This document shows, piece after piece, positions 16,437 through 25,501 of a stretch of DNA of 64,000 nt (its first letter is position 1; the number at the start of each line of letters is the position of its first letter). Under the pieces are notes generated by a model. The model was given only the letters and a program-made list of their open reading frames with translations, did no database searches and was not told the DNA's origin. Source of the DNA: BAIKAL-G1 sp943369525 (GTDB lineage Bacteria > Cyanobacteriota > Cyanobacteriia > PCC-6307 > Cyanobiaceae); NCBI GenBank assembly GCA_943369525.1, contig CALRNL020000005.1:1-64000 (forward strand), in the 5' to 3' direction. A program made the position numbers and the translations under genes.

Positions 16437-19025
16437 TCAGCCAATCCCCGTGCGGCACAGGTTGAGCACATCGGCCATGACCCGGATCTGGTTGATCGTG
16501 CTGGTCAGTTGGGAGGCGCTGGCCAGTTCGACGCGCAGGTCGATGCGGGCCGGCTTGCCGGCGGCGGTGCGCACGCGGGCGTCGCTGACGTTGATGCGGC
16601 TATCCGAAAGGCGGGTGAGGATGTCCTTGAGCACGCCGACCCGATCGAGCACCTCGATGCGCAGCTGCACCGGATAGCGGCGGCCGCCATGGTCAGCGAG
16701 GGGGTTCCAGCGCACCGGTAGGCGGCGCTCCAGGGGCATCTGGGCCACGTTGGCGCAGTCGCTGCGGTGGATGGTGATGCCGTGGTTGCCGAGGGCGACG
16801 CTGCCGACGATCCCTTCGCCGGGCAGGGGGCTGCAACAACCGCCCAGCCGATACTCCAACCCCTCCAGCCCCAGGATCGGACTGGCGTGGCCATGCTCGG
16901 CAGGCGCCACCGGGGCGGCCTGCTCCCGTTGGGCGCTGAGGTTGCGGGCCAGGTCCTCGTTGCTGAGCACCGGGGCGGCGGCGGCCGTCACCAGGCGGAT
17001 TTCCTCGCGCAGCCGGTTGAGGGCCTGCTGCAGGGTCACGCCCCCGAAGCCGATCGAGGCCAGCAGATCTTCGGTGCTCACCAAGTTGCAGCGGCGCGCC
17101 ACCCGCGCCATGGCATCGCCATGGAGCAGGGCATCGAAGCCATCGCGGCCCAGCTCCCGCTCCAGCATGGCCGTGCCCCGCAGGATATTGTCATCGCGGT
17201 GGCTGCGTTTATACCAATGGCGGATGCGGTTGCGGGCCGTGGGCGTGGCCACAAAATTGAGCCAATCGAGGCTGGGATGGGCGGTCTTGGCGGTAATCAC
17301 CTGCACAAAGTCGCCGTTTTGCAGGGGCGTGGCCAACGGACACAGTCGGTCGTTGATGCGCACCCCCTGGCAATGGTTGCCAATTTCAGAGTGGATGCGA
17401 TAGGCAAAATCAACGGCGGTTGAGCCCTTGCGCAGACCCACCACATCGCCATTGGGAGTGAAAACAAACACCTCCTCATCAAATAAATCTTCCTTGATCG
17501 AGGCGAGGAAATCGCTGCTGTCTTCGCCCACCCCATCCTTTTGCCAATCCACCAGCTGCCGGAGCCAGTTGAAGCGCTCCGCATCACTGCTGGAGGCGGC
17601 CGGTGAACCCCCTTCCTTGTACTTCCAATGGGCGGCGATGCCATATTCGGCCACCTGGTGCATTTCGGCCGTGCGAATCTGCACTTCGATCGGCCGGTGC
17701 CGGCCGATCACGGCCGTGTGCAGGGATTGGTAGCCGTTGGGCTTGGGCAAGCCGATGTAGTCCTTGAAGCGACCCGGAATCGGCCGGAAGGTGTCATGCA
17801 CCACGGCCAAAGCGCGATAACAACTTTCGATATTGGGCGTGAGGATCCTCAGGGCGGCCACGTCGTAGATCTCGTGGAACGCCTTTTGTTGGCGCTCCAT
17901 CTTGCTCCAGATGCCATAAAGGTGTTTGGGCCGGCCGCTCACCTCGCAATTGGCCAGGCCCGCCGCCACCAGGCGGTCGCGCAGCAACTGCACCGTGACC
18001 CCGAGGCGCTGCTCCCGGTCGCTGCGCTTGGAAGCAACCTGCTGTTGGATCTCGCGGAAGGCTTCCGGTTCGAGAATTTTGAAGGCCAGATCTTCCAGTT
18101 CCCACTTCAGGCGGCCGATGCCGAGGCGGTTGGCCAAAGGGCCATAGATCTCACGGGTTTCGCGGGCGATGCGCTGTTGTTTGTCGGGCTTGAGGGCGCC
18201 GATTGTGCGCATGTTGTGCAGCCGGTCAGCCAGCTTCACCAGCACCACCCGGATGTCGCTGGCCATGGCCAAGAACATGCGCCGCAGGTTTTCGGCCTGG
18301 GCTTCGGTGCGGTTGGTGAAATGGATGCCGCCGAGCTTGGTCACCCCCTCCACCAAAGCCCGCACCTCAGCGCCGAAGTGCTGCTCAATTTCGGCGGGGG
18401 TAACGTCGGTGTCCTCCACCACGTCATGGAGAAAACCGGCTGCAATCACGCCGGGGCTGGCACCGATATCGCGCAGCAGGTCGGCCACCGCCACCGGGTG
18501 AATGATGTAGGGCTCCCCACTGGCCCGCACCTGGCCGTCATGGAGCTGGAAGGCGAAATCAAAGGCGGCCGCCAGCAGGGAGTCGCTATCTGGGGCCGAG
18601 GCGGAACCAGCGGCAGGCACGCCCTTCTCGATGCAGCGGCGCAGCCAGGCCGGCAGGGGGATGCCGTAGGCATCGGCCGGGCTGATCGCCTGGGGCCCGC
18701 TGGCCAGGTCGCCGGTGGGCTGGACCGGATTCCGGCCGTTTTTGCGCCGGTCGATCTCGGGCCAGGTCGGCCCAGGGGCTGGGGCTGGAGATGGGGCTGC
18801 TGCTGCGGTGGCGCCAGCAGGAGCTGTGGAGGCCGAAGTGGCGGCGGCGGGATCGGGGTCTGGATCGTCGCCTGAATTGGGGGAGGTCTGCGGACCTGGG
18901 CCTGGGATCGGCTTGCGATCTCCACCAAAACGGTCCGCAACGGCGGGCGCCTCAAGGGGGTCAGCGACGGCCGGGGCGGGATCCGCCCGGGCTGCTTCCG
19001 TCTTGTCAGCCGCTGCGTTGACCAT
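16437..19025 (-). CDS. spoT: Bifunctional (p)ppGpp synthetase/hydrolase (Rel/SpoT)
   Basis: Makes and degrades the stringent-response alarmone ppGpp. Domain order from the MVNAAADK start (862 aa): Pro/Ala-rich tail (~1-110); HD hydrolase with FLHDVVEDT near 200 and DRLHNMRT; synthetase with GRFKDYIGLPKPNGYQSLHT; TGS domain (VFTPNGDVVGLRKGS); zinc-finger/helical part; C-terminal ACT domain (RIEVLDRVGVLKDIL). The RFKD variant of the synthetase motif is the RXKD type found in bifunctional enzymes, rather than the EXDD of RelA. The frame extends upstream to 19130, but that would run into the divergent ABC gene, so ATG at 19025 is chosen. The long low-complexity N-terminus is unusual for the family. 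Confidence 0.93.
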   Translation of the reverse strand: MVNAAADKTEAARADPAPAVADPLEAPAVADRFGGDRKPIPGPGPQTSPNSGDDPDPDPAAATSASTAPAGATAAAAPSPAPAPGPTWPEIDRRKNGRNPVQPTGDLASGPQAISPADAYGIPLPAWLRRCIEKGVPAAGSASAPDSDSLLAAAFDFAFQLHDGQVRASGEPYIIHPVAVADLLRDIGASPGVIAAGFLHDVVEDTDVTPAEIEQHFGAEVRALVEGVTKLGGIHFTNRTEAQAENLRRMFLAMASDIRVVLVKLADRLHNMRTIGALKPDKQQRIARETREIYGPLANRLGIGRLKWELEDLAFKILEPEAFREIQQQVASKRSDREQRLGVTVQLLRDRLVAAGLANCEVSGRPKHLYGIWSKMERQQKAFHEIYDVAALRILTPNIESCYRALAVVHDTFRPIPGRFKDYIGLPKPNGYQSLHTAVIGRHRPIEVQIRTAEMHQVAEYGIAAHWKYKEGGSPAASSSDAERFNWLRQLVDWQKDGVGEDSSDFLASIKEDLFDEEVFVFTPNGDVVGLRKGSTAVDFAYRIHSEIGNHCQGVRINDRLCPLATPLQNGDFVQVITAKTAHPSLDWLNFVATPTARNRIRHWYKRSHRDDNILRGTAMLERELGRDGFDALLHGDAMARVARRCNLVSTEDLLASIGFGGVTLQQALNRLREEIRLVTAAAAPVLSNEDLARNLSAQREQAAPVAPAEHGHASPILGLEGLEYRLGGCCSPLPGEGIVGSVALGNHGITIHRSDCANVAQMPLERRLPVRWNPLADHGGRRYPVQLRIEVLDRVGVLKDILTRLSDSRINVSDARVRTAAGKPARIDLRVELASASQLTSTINQIRVMADVLNLCRTGIG

Positions 19026-19128
19026 CCAAGCCGGCGGAGACCCCCATCGTATGCATTTCGCGACACATTGGCCGCGCTGTGTGGGGCTGCCCATCCAAGC
19101 TTGCGGGGCCTGCCCCTGGATCAGCGCC

Positions 19129-20847
19129 ATGGCCGCCAGCGGATTGCCCGCCGCCGCTCCGGCAGGGAGCCGCGGCCCGGCCCGGCCGATCCTGCGCCTG
19201 CAGCAGCTGCTGGTGCACTACCCCGGCAGTGCCGTGGCCACCCTCAACGGCCTCGATCTGGTGCTCCAGCCGGGCGAGCGCCTGGCCCTGGTGGGGCCCT
19301 CGGGCTGTGGCAAGAGCACCGTCGCCCGGGCCGTGCTGCAACTGCTACCCCCCGGCAGCCGCTGCGAGGGCGGCCTGGAACTGGCCGGCCAGGATCCCCG
19401 CCGGCTGGGGCAACGGGCCCTGCGGCGGCTGCGCGGCGGGGCGGTGGGCCTGGTGTTCCAGGACCCGATGACCCGGCTCAACCCGCTGATGACCATTGGC
19501 GAGCACCTGGCCGACACCCTCTCGGCCCACCAGGGGCAAGCCGCCAGCGCCGACCACCAAAGCCAACCCAGCCAACCCAACAAGGGGCTCCCAAACCGGC
19601 GCCCCCTCGGCCAGGGCCGGGCGATCCGGCGGCGGGCCGAGGCCCTGCTGGCCCGGGTCGGCATTGGCGCCGAACGCTACGCCAGCTATCCCCACGAGTT
19701 CAGTGGCGGCATGCGCCAACGGCTGGCGATCGCCCTGGCCATGGCCCTGCAGCCGCCCCTGGTGATTGCCGATGAACCCACCACCAGCCTGGATGTGGCG
19801 GTAGCGAGCCAGGTGATGGCCGAACTCACGACCCTTTGCCAGGAGGCCGGCAGCGCCCTGCTGCTGATTAGCCACGACCTGGCCCTGGCCGGCCGCTGGT
19901 GTGACCGCATCGCCGTGCTCGACCAGGGCCGGCTGGTGGAGGAAGCCCCCGCCCTGGAGCTGCTCACCGCCCCCCGCTCCGCCCTGGCCCAACGCCTGGT
20001 GGCGGCGGCCCGGACCCGGGAAGGCCAGGCCACGCCGGCCCCCAGCCAGGCCCCCCTGCTACTGGAGCTGGACGGCCTGCGCTGCTGGCATCCCCTGGCC
20101 TCCCTGCCCTGGCAGCAGCGATGGCTCAAGGCCGTGGATGGCGTCAGCCTCCAGCTCCATGAAGGCGAAACGATCGGGCTGGTGGGCGCCTCCGGCTGCG
20201 GCAAGAGCACCCTCTGCCGCGCCCTGATCGGCCTGGCGCCGGTGCGGGGCGGCGCCGTGCGCCTGCAAGGGGTCGACCTGCTGGGCCTGCGGGGCCGGCC
20301 CCTGCGGCGGGCCCGCAGGCGCATTCAGATGGTCTTCCAGGATCCCCTGGCCTGCCTCAACCCCCTGATGGCCGTGGGCGAGGCGATCGCCGACCCCCTG
20401 CTGATCCATGGCCTGGCCAGCAAACCCCAAGCCCGAGCCAAGGCCCGCGAGTTGCTGGCGGCCGTGGGCCTGAATCCGCCGGAAGCGTTTGAGCGGCGAT
20501 TGCCCCGCCAGCTCTCGGGCGGCCAGCAGCAGCGCGTCGCCATCGCCCGGGCCCTGGTGCTCGAGCCCCAGGTGCTGCTCTGCGATGAGAGCGTCAGCAT
20601 GCTCGATGCCGAAGTGCAGACCGAGGTGTTGGCCCTGCTGCGCAATCTCCAAAGCCGCCTGGGCCTGGGCCTGATCTTTGTCACCCACGACCTGGGCGTG
20701 GCCAGTGGCTTCTGCCAGCGGGTGATCGTGCTCGAGGGCGGCCGAATTGTGGAGCAGGGTCCCGGTGACCAGCTGCTGGCCCATCCCCAGGCCGCCATCA
20801 CCCGCAGCCTGGTGGCCGCCTGCCCGCGGCTACCGGCCCTGCCCTGA
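19129..20847 (+). CDS. ABC transporter with two fused ATPase domains, Dpp/Opp (YejF) type
   Basis: This 572-aa cytoplasmic protein is a head-to-tail fusion of two ATP-binding domains, which would energise import of di-/oligopeptides or a similar solute. The first domain has Walker A GPSGCGKST at 56-64, signature FSGGMRQRLAIALA and Walker B LVIADEPTTSLD. The second has GASGCGKST near 353, LSGGQQQRVAIARAL near 460 and LLCDESVSMLD, so both sites look intact. Permease and binding-protein genes are not adjacent. It is divergent from spoT. ATG at 19129 is preferred because the upstream extension of the frame overlaps spoT and is low complexity. It converges on rluD with a 12-base gap. Confidence 0.9.
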   Translation: MAASGLPAAAPAGSRGPARPILRLQQLLVHYPGSAVATLNGLDLVLQPGERLALVGPSGCGKSTVARAVLQLLPPGSRCEGGLELAGQDPRRLGQRALRRLRGGAVGLVFQDPMTRLNPLMTIGEHLADTLSAHQGQAASADHQSQPSQPNKGLPNRRPLGQGRAIRRRAEALLARVGIGAERYASYPHEFSGGMRQRLAIALAMALQPPLVIADEPTTSLDVAVASQVMAELTTLCQEAGSALLLISHDLALAGRWCDRIAVLDQGRLVEEAPALELLTAPRSALAQRLVAAARTREGQATPAPSQAPLLLELDGLRCWHPLASLPWQQRWLKAVDGVSLQLHEGETIGLVGASGCGKSTLCRALIGLAPVRGGAVRLQGVDLLGLRGRPLRRARRRIQMVFQDPLACLNPLMAVGEAIADPLLIHGLASKPQARAKARELLAAVGLNPPEAFERRLPRQLSGGQQQRVAIARALVLEPQVLLCDESVSMLDAEVQTEVLALLRNLQSRLGLGLIFVTHDLGVASGFCQRVIVLEGGRIVEQGPGDQLLAHPQAAITRSLVAACPRLPALP

Positions 20848-20859
20848 GGGGGCCCGGCC

Positions 20860-21810
20860 CTAGGCCACCCGCCGCCGCAACGCCGCCAGCAGGGCCTCAA
20901 ACACCGCCGGCAGGGGCGCCTCGAACTGCAGCCGTTCGCCCGTGATCGGGTGATCCAGGCCCAGGGCCACCGCATGCAAGGCCTGGCCCGTAAGGGCGAT
21001 CGGCAGCTTGCGGCAGCGGCTGTAGGTGGCATCCCCCACGATCGGATGGCCGATGTGGGCGCAGTGGACCCGGATCTGGTGGGTGCGGCCGGTGTCGAGC
21101 TTGAAGCGCATCAGCGAGTAATCGCCGAGGCGTTCGATCAGGCGCCAGTGGGTGCAGGCGTGGCGACCCGTTTCATCGGCCACCACGGCATATTTCTTGC
21201 GGTCGGCCGGGTGGCGGCCGATGGCGCCCACCACCGTGCCCTGGTCCGCCGGCGGCACCCCATGGACCACGGCCAGGTATTGGCGCGAGGCGATGCGTTT
21301 CTGGATCTGCACCTGCAACTTCACCAGGGCCTCCTGGCTCTTGGCCACGACGATGCAGCCGGTGGTGTCCTTGTCGAGCCGGTGGACGATGCCCGGACGC
21401 ATCTCACCGCCGATGCCTGGCAGGTCGGGGCAATGGAACAGCAGGCCATTCACCAGGGTGCCGTCCTTATTTCCAGGGGCGGGATGGACCGTGAGGCCGG
21501 CCGGCTTGTTCAGCACGATCAGGTGGCTGTCTTCAAACAGCACATCAAGCGGAATGTCCTGGGCCAGCAGGTAGGGCAGGGGCTCGGGCGGCGGCATCCA
21601 GAGCTGCACCTCATCGTTCAAGCGCAGGGGCGTTTTGGCCCGGCCGGTGACGCCATTGACGCGCACGTAGCCGGCATCAATGAACTTCTGGATGCGGGCC
21701 CGGCTCTGCTCGGGCCGCTGGGCCACCAGCCAGCGGTCCAGCCGCATCGGCAGGGGTTTGGGGTAGTGGAGCGTCAGCAGCTCGCCTTCGCCCTCGCCAA
21801 AGGCACTCAT
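20860..21810 (-). CDS. rluD: RluD-family 23S rRNA pseudouridine synthase
   Basis: Isomerises uridines in 23S rRNA to pseudouridine. The 316-aa protein has an N-terminal S4 RNA-binding domain (~20-75, RLDRWLVAQRPEQSRARI) and the catalytic block HRLDKDTTG, with Asp146 as the expected nucleophile. The later motif RTHQIRVHCAHIGHPIVGD is typical of the RluA/RluC/RluD branch. The exact target uridines (RluD versus RluC) cannot be told from sequence. It is the last gene of usp-ylqF-rluD; its ATG overlaps the ylqF stop by four bases. Confidence 0.9.
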   Translation of the reverse strand: MSAFGEGEGELLTLHYPKPLPMRLDRWLVAQRPEQSRARIQKFIDAGYVRVNGVTGRAKTPLRLNDEVQLWMPPPEPLPYLLAQDIPLDVLFEDSHLIVLNKPAGLTVHPAPGNKDGTLVNGLLFHCPDLPGIGGEMRPGIVHRLDKDTTGCIVVAKSQEALVKLQVQIQKRIASRQYLAVVHGVPPADQGTVVGAIGRHPADRKKYAVVADETGRHACTHWRLIERLGDYSLMRFKLDTGRTHQIRVHCAHIGHPIVGDATYSRCRKLPIALTGQALHAVALGLDHPITGERLQFEAPLPAVFEALLAALRRRVA

Positions 21811-22865
21811 GGGCTGGGGGGCAGCTCCAGGGCGATCGGCCCCAGCTGGGCACGGCGGAAATCATCGAGCAGCCGCTGGGCCATGCGGCCCTCGTCACCG
21901 CTCGTGTGGCGGGCTGCGGCCGCCTCCAGCCAGGCGTTGGGGTCCTGGGCGGGGATGCCATAGCGGCGCTCCAGCAGGCCCGCTGCCACGCCGGCTGCCG
22001 AGACGGGTTCCAGCAGGGCCAACAGCCGCAGGAAGGCCAGGGCCACCGCCTCCCCCTCATAGGCCGCCTGGCCGATGTCATCGCAGAGGGCCAGGCGCAG
22101 GGCAGCCAGCTGGTCGTCCAGACGCGGCGGCAACACGCCGGGGGCATCGAGCAGGTCGAGGTCTTGGCCGAGGCGCACCCAGCGCAGGCTGCGGGTAACG
22201 CCGGCCCGGCGGGCGCTATCGACCACCTTGCGCCGCACCAGCCGGTTGATCAGGGCCGACTTGCCCACATTGGGGAAACCGAGCATCAGGGCCCGCACGG
22301 GCCGGGGTTTCATGCCGCGACCAGCGCGGCGGGCATTGAGCTGGTCGCCGGCCCGGATCGCCGCCGTTTGCAATTGCTTCACGCCCGTGCCGGCCTTGGC
22401 GTCACACCACCAGGGGGTTTGGCCGGCGGCGCGGAACCACTGGTCCCAGGCCTGGCGCGCCTCGGCACTCACCATGTCGCGCCGGTTGATCACCAGCAGG
22501 TGCTGCTTTCCCTTGATCCAGCGCTGCAGGCGCGGGTGGCCGGTGGCGAGCGGGATGCGGGCGTCCCGCACCTCAATCACCAGGTCCACCTTGGCCAGGT
22601 TGTCGGTCAGCGACTTCTCGGCCTTGGCGATGTGGCCGGGATACCACTGGATCGCCGGGGCGGCGCTGCTCAGTTGGGCGGCATGGCCCAACTGGGCTGG
22701 GGTGGTGGCCTGGGCTGGGGTGCTGTCTTGCTCGGTGCTGCCCCCTAGTTCAGCGTTAGTCACCAGGTCCGCGCAGCCCGCCGGGGCTACCAAGCCCGCT
22801 TCGTCATCCTTAATCAACGGCGCTTTGTTTAACGGCGCTTCTGCAGCGGCGGCAGCCTCGCTCAA
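21807..22865 (-). CDS. ylqF: Ribosome-assembly GTPase YlqF/RbgA
   Basis: GTPase that assists late maturation of the 50S ribosomal subunit. The 352-aa protein shows the circularly permuted motif order of this family: WYPGHIAKAEKSL and DARIP near the start of the core, then the G4-type VINRRD, then the P-loop GFPNVGKSALINR, then DAPG (G3). About 70 N-terminal residues before WYPGH are low-complexity Ala/Glu/Thr and absent from most relatives, so a later start is possible although the ATGA junction with usp supports the long form. It sits with rluD, another ribosome-biogenesis gene. Confidence 0.9.
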   Translation of the reverse strand: MSEAAAAAEAPLNKAPLIKDDEAGLVAPAGCADLVTNAELGGSTEQDSTPAQATTPAQLGHAAQLSSAAPAIQWYPGHIAKAEKSLTDNLAKVDLVIEVRDARIPLATGHPRLQRWIKGKQHLLVINRRDMVSAEARQAWDQWFRAAGQTPWWCDAKAGTGVKQLQTAAIRAGDQLNARRAGRGMKPRPVRALMLGFPNVGKSALINRLVRRKVVDSARRAGVTRSLRWVRLGQDLDLLDAPGVLPPRLDDQLAALRLALCDDIGQAAYEGEAVALAFLRLLALLEPVSAAGVAAGLLERRYGIPAQDPNAWLEAAAARHTSGDEGRMAQRLLDDFRRAQLGPIALELPPSP

Positions 22866-23236
22866 GGCACCACCAACACGGGACAGGGGGCCAGCTGGAT
22901 CACCCGCGACGCGGTGCTGGCCTCATCCGGCTCCAGGTTGAGGCCGCGGGTGCCCATCACGATCACATCGGCATTGATTTCGTCGGCCACATCGCAGATC
23001 ACAAAGGCAGGCTTGCCTTGCCGCTCGATCAGCTCGCATTCCATCCCCTCAGCCAAAAACCGCTTGCGTGCATCCTCCAGCAAGGTGGCCACGGCGGCAT
23101 GGTCGTCCTGGCCGGGCTCGACCACCGACAACAGCACCAGACGACTTTGGTGTTGCTGGGCCAATTTCAAGGCGGTGGCAGCGGTTTCGGCGGCCTGGCG
23201 GCTGCGATCGATCGGAAAAAGAACGGTGTCAAACAT
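22862..23236 (-). CDS. Universal stress protein (UspA family)
   Basis: A 124-aa single Usp domain beginning MFDTVLFPIDRS and ending in the hydrophobic strand PVLVVP. The stretch VIVMGTRGLN near residues 92-101 is the start of the family's nucleotide-binding loop G-x2-G-x9-G-(S/T). The rest of that loop (EPDEASTASR) departs from the consensus, so ATP binding is uncertain. It is the first gene of a three-gene unit with ylqF and rluD (four-base overlap) and diverges from pgk across 186 bases that must hold both promoters. Confidence 0.88.
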   Translation of the reverse strand: MFDTVLFPIDRSRQAAETAATALKLAQQHQSRLVLLSVVEPGQDDHAAVATLLEDARKRFLAEGMECELIERQGKPAFVICDVADEINADVIVMGTRGLNLEPDEASTASRVIQLAPCPVLVVP

Positions 23237-23422
23237 GGGGACGATGGGGACAGGCTTCAGCGACCGGCGATGCTCCGGCAGGTCCCATCCCCCCTTGTCT
23301 TAGCGCGGTGCTGGCGGCCTGGGGCCCGGCAGGCGGCCCTTCTGCCCCTTCGGCGCCCAGCACGGGCCGAAGGGCCAGAAGGGCCGCAGGTTAATCTCAC
23401 CGCTCCTAATCCCCCTGCACCC

Positions 23423-24628
23423 GTGGCAAAGCGCTCCCTGGCCAGCTTGTCCGCCGATGAGCTCCGTGGCAAGCGGGTGCTCGTGCGGGTCGACTTCAAC
23501 GTGCCCCTCGATGACGCCGGGGCGATCACCGACGACACCCGCATCAAGGCGGCCCTGCCCACGATCAACGACCTCAGCGCCAAGGGCGCCAAGGTGATCC
23601 TGGCGGCCCACTTCGGCCGGCCCAAGGGCCAGGTGAATGAGGCCATGCGCCTCACCCCCGTGGCCGCCCGCCTCAGCGAGCTGCTCGGCGTGGCCGTGCC
23701 CAAAACCGACAGCTGCATCGGCCCCGACGCCGAAGCCAAGGTGGCCGCCATGGCCAATGGCGATGTGCTGCTGCTGGAAAACGTGCGCTTCTTCGCCGAA
23801 GAAGAGAAGAACGAAAGCGACTTCGCCGCCGAACTGGCCAAGCTCGCCGACGTGTATGTGAACGATGCCTTCGGTGCCGCCCACCGGGCCCACGCCTCCA
23901 CCGAGGGGGTAACCGCCCACCTCAAACCCTGCGTGGCCGGCTACCTGATGGAGAAGGAACTCCAATACCTCCAGGGCGCCATCGATGAGCCCAAGCGTCC
24001 CCTGGCGGCCATCGTGGGCGGCTCCAAGGTGAGCAGCAAGATCGGCGTGCTTGAGGCCCTGATCGACAAGTGCGACAAGGTGCTAATCGGCGGCGGCATG
24101 ATCTTCACCTTCTACAAAGCCCGGGGCCTGGCCGTGGGCAAGAGCCTGGTGGAAGAGGACAAGCTGGAACTGGCCAAGGAGCTCGAGGCCAAGGCTGCCG
24201 CCAAGGGCGTGCAGCTCCTGCTGCCCACCGATGTGGTGCTGGCCGATGCCTTCTCCCCCGATGCCAATAGCCAAACCGTGGCGATCGACGCCATCCCCGA
24301 CGGCTGGATGGGCCTCGACATCGGTCCTGACTCGATCCAGGCCTTCCAGGAGGCCCTGGCCGACTGCAAGACCGTGATCTGGAACGGCCCCATGGGGGTG
24401 TTCGAGTTCGACAAGTTTGCCGCCGGCACCAACGGCATCGCCCACACCCTGGCCGAGCTCAGCGGCAAGGGCTGCTGCACGATCATCGGCGGCGGCGACT
24501 CGGTGGCCGCCGTGGAAAAGGTGGGCGTGGCAGGTTTGATGAGCCACATCTCCACCGGCGGCGGCGCCAGCCTGGAGCTACTGGAAGGCAAGGTGCTGCC
24601 TGGGGTGGCGGCCCTCGACGAGGCCTGA
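23423..24628 (+). CDS. pgk: Phosphoglycerate kinase
   Basis: Transfers phosphate between 1,3-bisphosphoglycerate and ADP in glycolysis and, in reverse, in the Calvin cycle. With the GTG start at 23423 the protein is 401 aa, the usual family length, and begins VAKRSLASLSADELRGKRV. RVDFNVPLD near residue 20 is the Pgk signature; AAHFGRPKG and the C-terminal nucleotide motif IGGGDSVAAVEKVG are also present. The frame stays open upstream to 23018 through the antisense of usp, so a longer start is rejected. A strong terminator follows at 24661-24694. Confidence 0.96.
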   Translation: MAKRSLASLSADELRGKRVLVRVDFNVPLDDAGAITDDTRIKAALPTINDLSAKGAKVILAAHFGRPKGQVNEAMRLTPVAARLSELLGVAVPKTDSCIGPDAEAKVAAMANGDVLLLENVRFFAEEEKNESDFAAELAKLADVYVNDAFGAAHRAHASTEGVTAHLKPCVAGYLMEKELQYLQGAIDEPKRPLAAIVGGSKVSSKIGVLEALIDKCDKVLIGGGMIFTFYKARGLAVGKSLVEEDKLELAKELEAKAAAKGVQLLLPTDVVLADAFSPDANSQTVAIDAIPDGWMGLDIGPDSIQAFQEALADCKTVIWNGPMGVFEFDKFAAGTNGIAHTLAELSGKGCCTIIGGGDSVAAVEKVGVAGLMSHISTGGGASLELLEGKVLPGVAALDEA

Positions 24629-24660
24629 TTTCAGCGGGGTTAATCAACAGATCGCCAGCT

Positions 24661-24694
24661 GGTTGGTCGCCCTAGGGAGGCGACCAACCTTTCT
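24661..24694 (+). terminator. Intrinsic terminator of pgk
   Basis: An 11-bp perfect stem, GGTTGGTCGCC at 24661-24671 with GGCGACCAACC at 24679-24689, encloses a 7-base loop and is followed by TTTCTT. It lies 32 bases after the pgk stop and, because the stem is symmetric, may also insulate the convergent gene at 24732. Confidence 0.85.
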
Positions 24695-24731
24695 TGTTCG
24701 TTCAAGCCGTTGGCGTCAGACGTCGCCAGGA

Positions 24732-25250
24732 TCAGAAGATGCCAGGAGCCGGGCCGTCCTGGTCCCTGGCATGGGATTTGCCGGCCTCTTGCGGACCCTT
24801 TCGCGGCGACGCGGTGAGGGCGGGGAACCCAAAGCGCTGGCGGATCTTGAGCACCTGTTCCATGGTCTGGCGGCGGTCCTGCTGCCAGCTGCTGCGTTCC
24901 TGCTGCTGGCAGGCCTTAATCGCCGGCCCATTGGCAGCCTGCTCGTAGCACTGGCCAAAGCGCTTCAGGTCCACCAGGCGCTTCTCAAACAGCTGGCGTT
25001 GCAGGTCTTGGCGAGCTTGGAAATAGGCCTTGCGCTGGGCCACGCTCAGCTTGGCCATGGCCTCAGCCTCCCGCTTGAGGTGTGCCTCGCGGGCCTGGTG
25101 GGAGGGACCCTGGGGCGGGCGGGGCTGCTCCCTGCGGCCCGGGTCATCGCCCGGGGGTGGGCCACCGGTTTGGGCGATCGCCGCCAGGGGCGAACTGAGC
25201 AGGGCCAGGAGCGCCAAGGGCAGGGCGCGACGGAACGGACGGGGGGCCAT
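24732..25250 (-). CDS. Secreted hypothetical protein (172 aa)
   Basis: Function unknown. ATG at 25250 is chosen because it gives a clean signal peptide: MAPRPFRR, then a hydrophobic core (ALPLALLALLSSPLA), then AIAQ with cleavage likely after Ala. The mature part starts with a Pro/Gly-rich stretch, then a charged, probably helical region with many Gln, Arg and Lys (~60-150) holding two Cys (FGQCYEQ and KACQQQ) that could pair in the periplasm. The frame runs 40 codons further upstream without a plausible start. It converges on pgk. No known family is recognised. Confidence 0.6.
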   Translation of the reverse strand: MAPRPFRRALPLALLALLSSPLAAIAQTGGPPPGDDPGRREQPRPPQGPSHQAREAHLKREAEAMAKLSVAQRKAYFQARQDLQRQLFEKRLVDLKRFGQCYEQAANGPAIKACQQQERSSWQQDRRQTMEQVLKIRQRFGFPALTASPRKGPQEAGKSHARDQDGPAPGIF

Positions 25251-25501
25251 GGGAGCAGCTGGCAAGGGATCGGGACTTCGCCATCCTGGCCACGGCTTCC
25301 GCTCCAGATGTGCCTGGGCCGGCCCCAAGCCGTGACGGAATCGGACTGCTCCAGGCCAGGGTTGCAGCAACTTGGGTAGCGGCAGCTTGCGGGATAGGGG
25401 CTTGGGTGCCAGCAGCCTGGACGCCAGCCGCAGACTTTGGATCCCAGACCCATCGGGACCAGGGCCTAGGGCGCGGGGGGTGGTCGGCTGCAGAGCCCGG
25501 C

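Noticed and set aside
18715..19128. Long N-terminal extension of the ABC transporter
   Set aside because: It overlaps the start of spoT and reads as low complexity. ATG at 19129 gives a normal ABC protein.
24663..25379. 238-codon plus-strand frame after pgk
   Set aside because: It starts inside the pgk terminator and is antisense to a gene with a clean signal peptide.
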